Source: Topomyia yanbarensis
Taxonomy: Eukaryota; Arthropoda; Insecta; Diptera; Culicidae
Assembly: GCF_030247195.1 (NCBI RefSeq)
Contig: NC_080671.1
Coordinates: 5,298,501-5,362,500, forward strand
Direction: 5' to 3'
DNA: 64,000 bases
Below, in pieces: positions 46,439 through 56,905 of the stretch. The notes beneath the pieces were generated by a model. The model saw nothing but the letters and a program-made list of their open reading frames with translations, was not told where the DNA came from and did no database searches. Position numbers and translations under genes: made by a program. How positions within the stretch are numbered: position 1 is the stretch's first letter; each line of letters opens with the position of its first letter.

Positions 46439-46558
46439 AACTTTTCTTTAGTGAACCTTCTACCGAGCACAGCGGATGCTCCTTTGGCGTGGTGAAGGTT
46501 CACTTGAATAAACTGAATTGAATTTTTCATTGCAATTTATTTACGCCTTCCTGAGGTT
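46439..46558. repeat. 120-bp target-site duplication, right copy
   Basis: Identical to 44064-44183, and continues on the right into the upstream ORF1 of the host Loa element. Confidence 0.92.
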
Positions 46559-49020
46559 GTTTTAGCTCCACCTTATTGAATTGCCGTTTAACAGGCACCG
46601 ATTCTGTAGGAATTTCACTTGTTGATCCCCGGGAGTTTACCTTCCCTGTGATTTTCGATCCACGGTTATTAATAATCTTTACTTTACCCGAATATTCCCT
46701 AGATTCACTGGGAGTTGGCAATATTTTACTCTGAGCATTTTTGTACTCTGAGCACGGTGTAGTAAGACCGCCAGTTTCACACATATTATCACCCTCTTCC
46801 TCATTAAACTTTGCCGAATTATTCCCGGAATCAGTGAGAGTTGCCATACTACTACTCTGAGCATGATTATGCTCTGAGCATGATAGAATGCAGTCTCCAA
46901 TTTCACTGGTGTCCATTTTATAACCCTTACCCTCATTATAGTCTACGCTGGATTTCAAACCGGACTGGGCATTCAAACTGCCCTTGTCCACACCCACGCT
47001 TTGATCTGATTGTTCAAGGGTGATTGGAGGTTGATTAGTACTCGGGTTACGCTTTTTTTTGATTAACGACTGCCCGTTAGAGTGGGACATGGTTATATGA
47101 AAAAAATAAAATTTGGCTCCGAGTAACTTTTTGGGTCCCATTTAGCTCCCAAAACAACTCTGCAAACTTTTAGCTCGATCGGTGAAACTATATTTTTGCG
47201 CCCACGGTTTAAAGTTTACATGGGATTTTGCATGGGAAAATTGTCTTTTGCAAATTAATTCTTCCAAGAGTCGCCCGTTATCACCTAAAAATAAACAAAT
47301 GTCTGATTTTTATAGGAATTTTGTCAAGGAAACAAAGTCTAGAAGACTGCAAAACGATCTGCTGCTTGCGGAAAAAGTTATTAAGCAATAACCGATTGAT
47401 GCCCTGAAGATTGATGAAAATTTCACTTTGCATAGCATCACTGCTTCTGACGGTTTTATTATATACAATTTTTTTAACTTTCTCTTATTATGTACAAAAG
47501 AAGCCTCAATTTATCCCTCAAAACCTTGCGAAGTGGCCAAATAGTATAGATAAACGATTTAGATACGTTAAGAGAGGATTAAAACAAAATTGCGTACAAT
47601 TGGACAACCAACAGCAGTGGTGCTAGAAAAAATGAATATTTTATCAATCGTCAGAGCATCAATCGGTTTCTGCTTAATAACTTTTTTCTCAAGCATCAGA
47701 TCGTTTCGTGGCTTTCGAGACTTTTTTTCTTTGTTAAATTTCCTATACAAGCCACATAACGATTTATTTTTAGGAAGTAATGGGCAACTCCTGGAGGAAT
47801 TATTTTGTAAAAGTTAACTTTTCCATGCAAAATCCCATGTAAACTTTAAACAGTGGGCGCAAAAATATAGTTTCACCGATCGAGCTAAGAATTTGCACAG
47901 TTGTTCTAGGACCCAAATGGTACCTAAAAAGTTGCTCGGAGCTGGAATCTACTTTTTGTCCCACCCTACTGCCCGTACTTAAAATTAATTATATATTTTT
48001 GTTTTTCCAACTGTTGCATAGATTTGCTATCAACAGTTAGCGCCCTCTCAACATGCTCATTCCGCACCGTTCGCTGGAGAACTTTCCAGTTGGTTGTATC
48101 CAATCCTTCATTCTGGCTTTCAATATATGCCCGAATTTTTTCATTATCTTCGTTAGTTCTCCTATAGAAAAAGGCTAAAAGAACCTGCTGCCGCGGGATT
48201 TCATGCTCGCCAACAGCTACAAGCTCAACTCTTTCCCAGGGAGTGATTAGTGGTACGGTGGATTTAACCCAGTTTACGGTATTTTGATCCTGACAGGAAA
48301 TGTTTATATATCCGGTTTTTGAGGTGCAATAAGCAAATTTAGGCTTTATTGGCTCTCTGCGTTGGTTTAAGACCTTTTGCAAGAGTGCTTCTTTTATAAT
48401 TTCCTGCTGAGTCGCAGACAATTAGGAATTATCCCTAATTTAACGCGACTAGCAATTTCTTTGTAAGTTGGAACAGGAAGATTTTCAGATCGTCCGACCT
48501 TACTAACGACTTTATTCCCCCCACGCTCACGATTTGGAACTTTGTTTATTTCCTGAGTTGAGGCTGCACCTAACGGGCGATTTGATCTCGACTGCTGATC
48601 TAGTCCTCCACGAGCTTTTTTTGGAACAGGCTTACCTGCACCACTGTTTGTTTTATCCATATCTGCATTCCTAGGTCGTTTAGGAGTCTCAAACGGATTC
48701 TTGGCTTGCTCACGGGCTTGCTCGAAATTCATCCCGTTTTTTACCAACTGTTTGAGTCTTCTCCTTGCCGCTCCACACAACCGTTCTTTAGAGCCGTTCT
48801 TCCCCCAGGTCTTCTTTTGATCCCGTTTTCCGGTTTGATTTCCCTCTCCCGCAGTGCAAATCATTGGAATCACTTGTCTGATCGTCACATTCACACCATC
48901 ATCATCATCTGAAACTACCATATAGGGAGAATTCAGAATAGACGACGAACACGAATCCACATCGGATTGGCTTTGCAGCCCATCCTCGATATTTTCCAGC
49001 ACCTTTAAATTTTCCATCAC
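46527..49020 (-). pseudogene. Loa-type ORF1, split by a hAT-like insertion
   Basis: From 49020: MMENLKVLENIEDGLQ, an acidic then basic N-terminus; a frameshift near 48410; then KEALLQKVLNQRREPIKPKF, CTSKTGYINISCQDQNTVNW and EIPRQQVLLAFFYR, ending INFKYGQ at 47977. The 891-bp insertion follows. ORF1 resumes just beyond it as SLIKKKRNPSTNQPP and runs to VNKLQ and TGA at 46527-46529. The ORF1 protein of these elements binds RNA. Apart from the insertion and one frameshift it is open. Confidence 0.8.
47078..47968. mobile_element. hAT-like element with ~300-bp inverted arms
   Basis: Flanked by CTGCCCGT on both sides (47070-47077 and 47969-47976), an 8-bp duplication. The ends are TAGAGTGGGACA and TGTCCCACCCTA. 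The outer ~300 bp on either side are diverged reverse complements (for example GTTTCACCGATCGAGCTAAG at the right and its partner near 47165-47190). A smaller centre remains. Open frames inside are mirror images of each other and not genes. Inserted in ORF1 of the Loa element. Confidence 0.87.
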
Positions 49021-49427
49021 TAAATTTATTATTAAACTTTGGCTTTACTATCAACCTTTTGTATTTTTGTTTCCAACACTGACTCTTCGCTATTCAACCA
49101 GCTCGAGGCCACCAAAGGTAGCGTTAGTGAAATACAACACACTTAAGCTGTCGGCGGGCAGAATAATACCGACTGCTATTTGCCCGCCGCATGTAATCCA
49201 TTGATTCCCTCTTTGCTTCTTTATATCACCAGGGTTTTATCACTTATTTAGAAGTAAAAAATGCACAATCTTTTGTGCCAGCACACGTGTCTTGATCTGT
49301 AGCACTTTATCTCACTAAATTTCAACCATTCACAACCAAGTGCGGCTTATAATCTCCAAAAAAATCACTTTAATTGCCAGACGATCAAGAGCGTGATACA
49401 GTAATTCGCAGGGTTGCCAGATGCTGC

Positions 49428-49438
49428 CGGCATGACAT
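49428..49438. repeat. Target-site duplication, high-coordinate copy (large Loa element)
   Basis: CGGCATGACAT, identical to 40431-40441. Confidence 0.8.
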
Positions 49439-49987
49439 GGATTTTCTTTTGCATTTTTTCTTTTTTTTATTTCGATTATAAAATTTTGAACCTTAGGGTC
49501 GTTCGCCTCTTATTTTGAATTCTAAACATATCTGTAGAAAAAAAACTCTAGGTTCGAGGTTGGGAATCGAAGGCTAGTAAACTGCATATAAGGTAATTGA
49601 TTTCTCAACCTGCCTTTGTTATAGCTAGTCTGTCCCATTTATGATTCTATGAAATTGAGGAAACGCGCAATAAAGTTGACAATATTTTTTTTATAAGCGC
49701 TTGACTAGGGGTTTGCTCAGGAACACAATTAGTGTCTCCGTTTTTGAAGCTAGCGTCAATCCGTGCAGACAGTCCTGTCACTAAGTTAGTGTCGGATTCT
49801 GATGAGATAAAATTTAGAATATACTAATTTTTCCTACATATGATGAATTATTCGTAGCTCTCGGGATGGCGGCATGGAAATTGTTTTTTCTTATGTTTAT
49901 TTTTGACACTTTACCACGGTTGTGGCATTCGTGTCATTGGAAATTGGACATGGTATGAAAGGAAGGACAGTATGGTCATGTAATCGG
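49439..49987. other. T-rich sequence, probably including 3' UTR of the I-type element
   Basis: No gene was seen. The part near 49900-49987 lies just downstream (minus strand) of the I-type ORF2 stop and is probably its 3' UTR. The exact end is unclear. Confidence 0.4.
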
Positions 49988-52900
49988 CTAGATTTTGAGC
50001 TTGCTTTCCTTGATGAATTTCAGTACTGCTTTCTCTTCTTTGTCATCGTTCGCTAGGATTTCAGTCATAGAACCAGTGATGTATTGCTGTCGTGCCTGGG
50101 CGTATCCTCGGCAATCCAGTAGGACATGCTTTGCGGTCATTGGGACTCCGCAATAACAGCAGGTAAGCGGTGTGTTGGTTTCCATTAGGTACGCGCGGAT
50201 AAAGATGGTATGTCCGATACTAAGTCTGTGCTAGAATACGCTGTTCAGATGCGCACTTTCGGTCAGTGCTTTTTGTTACGTATGGCTTGACCTCGCGTAG
50301 TAGTGACTGGGTTCAATCCCAATCCCTCTGCCCGACGTTCCATAGTTTCTGCTTTACGAAGCGTACGACATCCTGAGAAGGTATCGGAATGTCCAATGGG
50401 TCTCCAATTCTTCCTCGATTCGCGAGTCTGTCAGCTTCTTCGTTCCCAGGTATTCTTGCGTGTCCTGGAATCCAGCTAAGTGTAATGTTACGCTCTACGA
50501 GTGCACGTTCTATTTTTTGAATCCAGGGGTGTCTGGAATGGCCTCCACGGAGGGCATCGATGCAGCTAGCCGAGTCAGTGAGGATTATTACTTCGTCATA
50601 TTCGTTCACCGTTGACAAAGCGGCGCTCAGCGCATAGGCCTCGGCTGAGAATACGCTGCAGGGTCCTGGTAGAGTGTAGCATGTTTTGATACTGCTTGTC
50701 GCAAGACCGGCGCCTACTTTCTCGTTCTCTTTTGAACCATCAGTGTACATTTGCTTGTGCGTACACTCAGGCAAAAAATACAGCGAATTTCATAGGAATA
50801 TCGTATAATTTTTAGCCACAGGTAGCAAGTATGTAAATCATAAAATTATCTTATGAAACAGCATTTAATGGGGGTCTTGTTGATTTGGATCGCCCGACCG
50901 CGCTTACGATGCCGTATGTTGCAGATGTGAAGGAGTTTTGACTTGGTCGGCGCAATTTCAAACCCTACACTGCCGGCCCATTCAACAACTGCCTTAACAG
51001 CTTTTCTTAAGTGACGTCGTATTTGTCCAGATTGGGATAATTTTGAAAATAGGTTCCATTGCTACTAAAAATAGGGTGACGGACAGAATGGAGCCCTGCG
51101 GTACACCATTTTCTGCCACACATCGGATTGATGATGCTCTGTTCGCTGATACACGGAAGGTTCGGTTAGATAGGAAACTGGAAATGATGTTAAGCATATG
51201 GCCAGAGATTTTCCAGCTGGCCAGGGTTTGAAGAATGGCGGGTCTCCAAGTCGTGTCGTAAGCTTTGGATATGTCCAGTGAGACTATCTCTGCGTGCTGG
51301 TTTTCATTAAGATTGATGAGCGATTCCATGTGTGCTGGCTGGGACTCAACGCCTCTACCCGGGCGGAATGCATGCTGACGACGATCCAGTCTTCCATTCT
51401 GTTCTAGTTCTGTGGTCAACCGCCGGTTGACTAATCGTTCGAACAGTTTGCCTATGCAACTTAGGAGAGTAATGGGACGATATCCGGCTGGACTGCAGCG
51501 ATCTCCTTCTGGTTTTGGGATCGGGACTACTATGCCCTCTTTCCACTGATTCGGAAAAGTTCCGGAATCCCAGACGTGGTTGAACAGTTCGAGCAGAGAT
51601 ATTTTAGCGGAGAATGGGAGTCGTTGTAGCAATGGGTACCCAACATTATCAGGTCCAGTTGATGATCCACCACCTTTGGAGAGGGCCCACATCAGATCGT
51701 CCATGGAGAAATCTGCATTGAAGCGTTTGAAGAGATTTGGTCGTCTTGAATTAGGGAGTTTGCTTATCAGACCTGCTCTCTTCTTGCGGAATTTTTCGTT
51801 TTAGTTGGCGTTTGAGGATTTTTTCTGATACTCCTCAGCAAATGCGTCTGCTACCTCTTGTGGATTATTTGTGATGCCGCTTGGGTGGCTCATGGTGGCC
51901 GTATTGGTGCGCCTTTTTTTTTGAAGCTGGTTTATACGACTCCATATCTGTGTTGAGGAGCTCTCGGGATTTATGCTCTGTACCAGGTCTTCCCAACTTT
52001 TCTGTTTGGCTTGAGCAATGATTCTGCGGCATACGGATCGGGCTTCTTGGAAAGATTGGAGGGCGGTCGCTTTACTGCGGTCATCGTCTGCGATGCGGCG
52101 GAGGGCTCTTAGTCGTTTTCGTCGGGCTTTGACTGCAGCTTCTACCTCTGGGTTCCATCATACAACAGCCTTGATCCCTGGCTTTCCACTTGTTCTGGGT
52201 ATGCTAGCTTCGGATGCGGTTAGTATTCTTTTAGTGAAGTCCTCGACCGTAATACCCTGACCGGGCCGAATGGTACTACTGGTTAGTTCTTCGTAACGAT
52301 TCCAATTCGCTCTTTCGTAGATCCACCTTGGTCTGCGCCTTGGTTTCTCTGGAGTTCCGGGTGTGTCAAGCTTGATAGGGAAGTGATCGCTGTCTGCACA
52401 ATCCAGTAGTGTTTTCCAAACGAATTTATCAGCTATGGATAATGTGCAGATCGATAGGTCCAGCGCTTGTGTTTTTCCGGTGGAGGGATCAACTCGTGTA
52501 TGGGACCCGTCGTTTAATACAACCACTGCCACTGTAAACTACCGTCTCCAGAATCGCATCGCCTCTTTTCTGTGCATCGGTTTTTGTAATTGTCAGTCGA
52601 CTACCCCAGGCCGAATGGTGAGCGTTCAGGCCACCCAAGAGAAGAACTGGTTTCGGGAGTTCTTCCAGTAGGTGCTTCAGATTATCGGCGGCGTTCTTGT
52701 CTCTTGGTGGCAAGTATACTGAGACCACTGTAAGTTTCAATGGGGCGTGAAGCTGTATTGCAACCTCCTGTATATTGGTTTGTATGCGTAGCCGTTCGAA
52801 GGGAGTGCCATCCTTTACTGCCAGTCCCACCCCATGGCTGCCGTAGGTGGAGCATGGACCGAGTAGAAGATGATATGACTTGCCTACATAGCCAGCTGTG

Positions 52901-53040
52901 GTGTTATGTTCATCAGCGTTCGTTTCTTGTAGACATACTACAATTGGCTTGTACTTGGTGAGTAGGATTTGTAGTTCGTTGCGGTGGGATCGTAGGCCAT
53001 TGATGTTCCATTGAATGGCAAAGTTATTGACGGTGTTACA
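49988..53040 (-). pseudogene. I-type ORF2 with deleted reverse-transcriptase core
   Basis: From about 53040: NNFAIQWNINGLRSHRNELQ, VVCLQETNADEH, LNAHHSAWGSRLT and CADSDHFPIKL (endonuclease). Then NQWKEGIVVPIPKPEGD, YRPITLLSCIGKLFERLVNR, LDISKAYDTTW and GVPQGSILSVTLFLVAM (reverse transcriptase). Next, FKII is followed almost directly by KAVVEWAGSVGFEIAPTKSK, so the catalytic Y/FADD box is missing, and another jump leads to RNase H (MYTDGSKENEKVGAG, TDSASCIDALRGG, LSWIPGHARIPGNEEAD). It ends with CCYCGVPMTAKHVLLDC. Frameshifts lie near 52530, 52150-51705 and 50310. It cannot be active. Confidence 0.82.
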
Positions 53041-54432
53041 GTGCTCGATTCTGAGTCAGATCGATTTGAACATCTGGACCCTGCTTGAAGTGGTATCGGA
53101 GATTTCGGTATGTTTTTGTTGTTTGGAGTTAGATTGCGCGTTCGTTCGACCATCAGGGCGGCGTCATTCTCGCTTCTGATGTCTATCGCTCGGGATGTGT
53201 CGGTCGGCTTTCCATTATCACTCAGATAGAAATGTTCTCCGAGTGAAGCATCTGGGTTTGGAGTATGGTTGCTTAGGGTTCGTGGCTCGGAGCGCGATGC
53301 GTTGACTGATTGTTGTTTTTGAATTTGCTATTCAGCCATTTGAGGTACTGGTTAGGGCATCACGTCGTTCAGGTGGTTGTTTCGAGCGAGTGCGTTTCGA
53401 GATACTGTGCGAACTAGTGAGGTTTGTGGTTGGTCTGCTTCACTTATCGCTTGTTTTCTTTTATCAGTGTTGTACTGTTTCTCTTCAGTGCGTAGTATAG
53501 TATTTGATATGGTCTTGGTTCTGGAGGAATCCTTAGAGGAACAGGAGCTAGATCCTTTATGCGTCTCTCTTCCGGCGATTCCTGGGCATCGCAGGTTGTC
53601 CGTCAGTTCCTGTGTGAGTGTAGCGTGCGCACTGACGGGGCTGTGACTACCCAGCAACCTGAGTGGGGATTAGGTCGTCTGCCTGAGCCGATGGGTTCGT
53701 GGTTTGCTGTGTTTTGTATAGACACATTCCGCGGGCTTGTACACCAGAAGGACGTTTTTGTTTTGTCTTATTTTGGTATCACAACATTTTTTCCTCGATT
53801 CGGTAGTGTTTAAACCATTGCAAAGTTATGTAATCCGACTATTAGCATTTCGACAAATAGTTGAAAAATATATAGAAAAGTAAGTTGAATTTCACGGAAA
53901 ATGGCTTCTGAATTATTGACTTTTAAGAAAAGTTCTATTTCATGAAACTATTATTGAAATTTTTATCTGTTTAAAGGAATTTGTTCGTTATTAAGTGTAG
54001 AACAGTAAAAACTAGAAAGATTTTTTCTTGATTTGACCACTTATACTTTTTGAACTAATAGAAGTTTTGATTGTTTCTGCGTTGTAACGTCACGAAAAAT
54101 GCCCATTTTTTAATTTTATTAAAAACTAAAATTTTGCTCAAATTTATATTCCGGATTCTCTTTGTATTCAAAAATACTTTTCTAAAAAGCCTACAATTTC
54201 TTTTAATGGATATGCGGAACTAAAGTTAGAACAGGGTACACTTTGCGTTGTAACGTCACGCAATTCAACTTTTATCGAACGCTTGAATGATTTATCAGAT
54301 ATAGTGTCAAATTTTCCTACGTATGGTTTATTTAAACGCTTTCAAGTTGTTTCGTAAACAGGAAATTATACTAGCTTGATATTCATAAATTCAAAATGTA
54401 TATCCTTAAGTGCTTAAGTGGTTATATACCAT
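53041..54432 (-). other. I-type ORF1/ORF2 junction region, then motif-bearing AT-rich sequence
   Basis: 53041-53813 reads on the minus strand as frame-broken, serine/threonine-rich sequence (for example SCSSKDSSRTKTISNTILRT), probably the tail of ORF1. From about 53815 it becomes AT-rich and carries two copies of GCGTTGTAACGTCACG (54079 and 54245) belonging to the element described next. Confidence 0.5.
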
Positions 54433-55965
54433 CGACACATTCTTTCATGACGTTACAACGATTTGACCAACCTTTATTCTATTAATCTCTTATAACTTTT
54501 TCAAATGAACTTCTTCATCAAACCTAATTATAGATTCAGAAAATAAACGAAATTTTATGTAAGATTTGATCTACAACACTTGAATGCACTAGAGAAGGTA
54601 TTTTAATAAACGATTGAGCAACGTCACATTATATTTCATTTAAAAGTCCACCTACGCTGTACTCTCCTCGGCGCCGGTCATATGGCACGTTCCGATGCAA
54701 TTACGCTAACTGCAACGTAGTCCAGGACATGCGAAGGAATTTTTGAACTTTGTTCTCGAGTTAGTATTTAGCCATGAATAATAATGCGTTCCCTGAATAT
54801 ATCTTTCGTCACAGTAATCAACCATTCCACACTTCGCCATCATCGACGAGACGCCCGTTATAAGGTTGTCTGCAACCTCTGTTATAGTCGCACGTGTCGT
54901 CAGTTAGTAACTAACCAATTCTTCCGTTACAAGCCGAAATACATCGTCGAAGCAACATAATCGAAATGCCTGACGTATTAAGTCCAATATAGCCGGGTAT
55001 CTATCCGAATTTACGGGAGGTTGCAAAAACATAATTGGGTCTACAGAGACCTATCAGGGTGACCGCACTAAATCGCTTTGACTCATCTCAAATGAGCTCA
55101 AAAAAGATAGATGAGGGAGTGTTTATTGGTGTTTGCAGACATTTAAAACTCCGTCGAATTGACGATTGGATGTAACATATTCTTTTTCTCTGAATCTTTG
55201 TAACTATAATATATACAATATTTCAGAGTTTGGACAAATAGTTTAGCATTGTCGATTGTCTGGCGCTTAAATTGTGCTCGCTTTGTCATTTAAATGCACT
55301 TGCTTAAGCCCAACAATACAAATATCATGCTAAAAACTCTGATCGGGAACCTGATTCTTTACCAAATTAAAGAAAGCAGTACTGCCAATTTATTTTTATT
55401 TGTGAAATATGTGATAAAAGATGCCATTTTGGCTCCGTTAAACTACCATATTGAGCCGTGTCAAATAAATAAACGTGTTTAATAGCTCAAATCTATCCAC
55501 AACAAGATATGAAATAAAAATTTTCTTAGTTTGCTCAATTATTTCTGCTACAATCAAAAAATAAAGAAAAAAAATGTATCGTGATTTTTAAACAACCCCA
55601 TATTGTTATTCGAGTTAATTATCATTAAATCATGGCTAAATGTGATAAATATTTAAAATTTTACTCAAAACAATAGCACCAGAGTAACTTATAGAGTTTT
55701 AGAAAAGTTGAAGATTTTCGTGACGTTACAACGCAATGAGATATCGCTTTTCTGAGAAAGGAGCGTTGTAACGTCACGAAAGTTAAAAGATGCTTTATAC
55801 GAAACAAAACAATAAAAAATATATTTAATGACACCTAGTTATTCGTATGCTATTTAGAAATACGCCATAGAAGATTTGTTCTTGATAAAAATCTTATAGA
55901 GCAGATATTTTGACATTTTTATAAATACGTTGATAGTTCTAATTTGTGACGCGTTGTAACGTCAC

Positions 55966-56530
55966 GTTAGATGATGATGATGATGATGATGATGATGGTC
56001 CCACCTCATACCCCCACAAAGGTGTGAGCTGAACGATTTATCTAAAAGATAATTAATATTTTGATCCATAACAAAACCAGTTAACAAAAAGAAACGGACT
56101 GGTTCAATTTGCAGACATAGCCTTTCCTTCAAAAGAACGTAACCAGATACATTTCGAATATTCCGCCAACAACCAGGGTCCATCAAGAAAATTTCCATTC
56201 CGGGAAGATACTTGATAGAATCGGGAATTTAACCCAATAGCTTCCATTTCCGATAATTCTCTGTAAGACTCCTCCCGCCTGACCAAGACATCGGTACTAC
56301 CACCTGCTAAGGTGAGCAGTGACGAGCCTAGTGGCAGTGCAGAGTCCGGTCGAGTTATATCATCCACATCAGACCCCTTTATTGAAAGTTTCCTACCATT
56401 AACCCAAGGCAATCAAGGGATACTCCTATCCGAGAACATCCTTGATTGATCAGGAATTGAACCCGATATCTAGTAGTTATCAGAAGGAGTCATCAAGCCC
56501 CATACTCAACGAGCTAACTCCGTTATTACC
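55966..56530 (-). mobile_element. tRNA-derived SINE
   Basis: On the minus strand, TTAGCTCGTTGAG near 56505-56520 resembles the polymerase III A box, and GGGTTCAATTCC near 56450-56461 resembles the B box, at tRNA-like spacing. The tRNA-like head is followed by a ~430-bp body and a (CAT)n tail (55967-55995). Head, body and simple-repeat tail are the normal SINE layout. The long histidine-rich or open frames on it are not genes. It sits in the motif-bearing inverted-repeat element. Confidence 0.7.
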
Positions 56531-56905
56531 ACTATCGCAGCAATAACCGAACTTAACTCTATTGTCGAGCAAAGTCAACACAACTCCATCATCAAATCAG
56601 ACCCTGATCACAACAAAAGTCTAAAAGCTTCGATTCAACCCGATGAGCTTTTAGTGCTGGTCACCATGTTCGATTTCAAGTTAGTCTCTATCTGCTTAGC
56701 GCGCGCGTGGCTCAGACTTTTGTAGACATCTCATTATTTTTTAATAACTTTAATAAACAAGTAACAAAAATCCATCATCATCATAGCGAATATAATAACT
56801 TAGTGTGACTAAATGCAAATAATAGAAGAGAAAAAAAAATACAATCTTCGTGGTATTACATAGTTATTCAAATAACTCCAAAATATAAAAATTCAAAAAA
56901 TCTGT

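Larger units (their letters stand above)
40442..49427 (-). mobile_element. Full-length Loa-type non-LTR retrotransposon with three nested insertions
   Basis: Bounded by an exact 11-bp duplication. On the minus strand it runs from about 49427 (5' UTR), through ORF1 (from 49020) and ORF2 (endonuclease, reverse transcriptase, RNase H) to an A-rich end at 40442. Removing the 44184-46438 insert with its duplication and the 47078-47968 insert leaves about 5.7 kb. That is a plausible full length for the clade. ORF1 and ORF2 overlap as ATGA at 46527-46530. The clade call comes from the endonuclease style (QVNLHHAKGASAVL, LLQEPWVNSG) together with a C-terminal RNase H. Confidence 0.85.

Noticed and set aside
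47182..47817. Open frames of 60-75 codons on both strands
   Set aside because: They are mirror images inside the arms of the hAT-like element.
53718..53731. TATAGACACATTC as a target duplication of the element ending at 61637
   Set aside because: It is inverted relative to the sequence at 61624-61637, so it cannot be a direct target duplication; treated as chance or a related terminus.
55962..56412. Histidine-rich and other open frames on the minus strand
   Set aside because: They lie on the SINE body; the His run is the (CAT)n tail.
56440..56525. Possible tRNA gene
   Set aside because: A and B boxes are present but the acceptor stem cannot be closed and a SINE body follows, so it is a SINE head.
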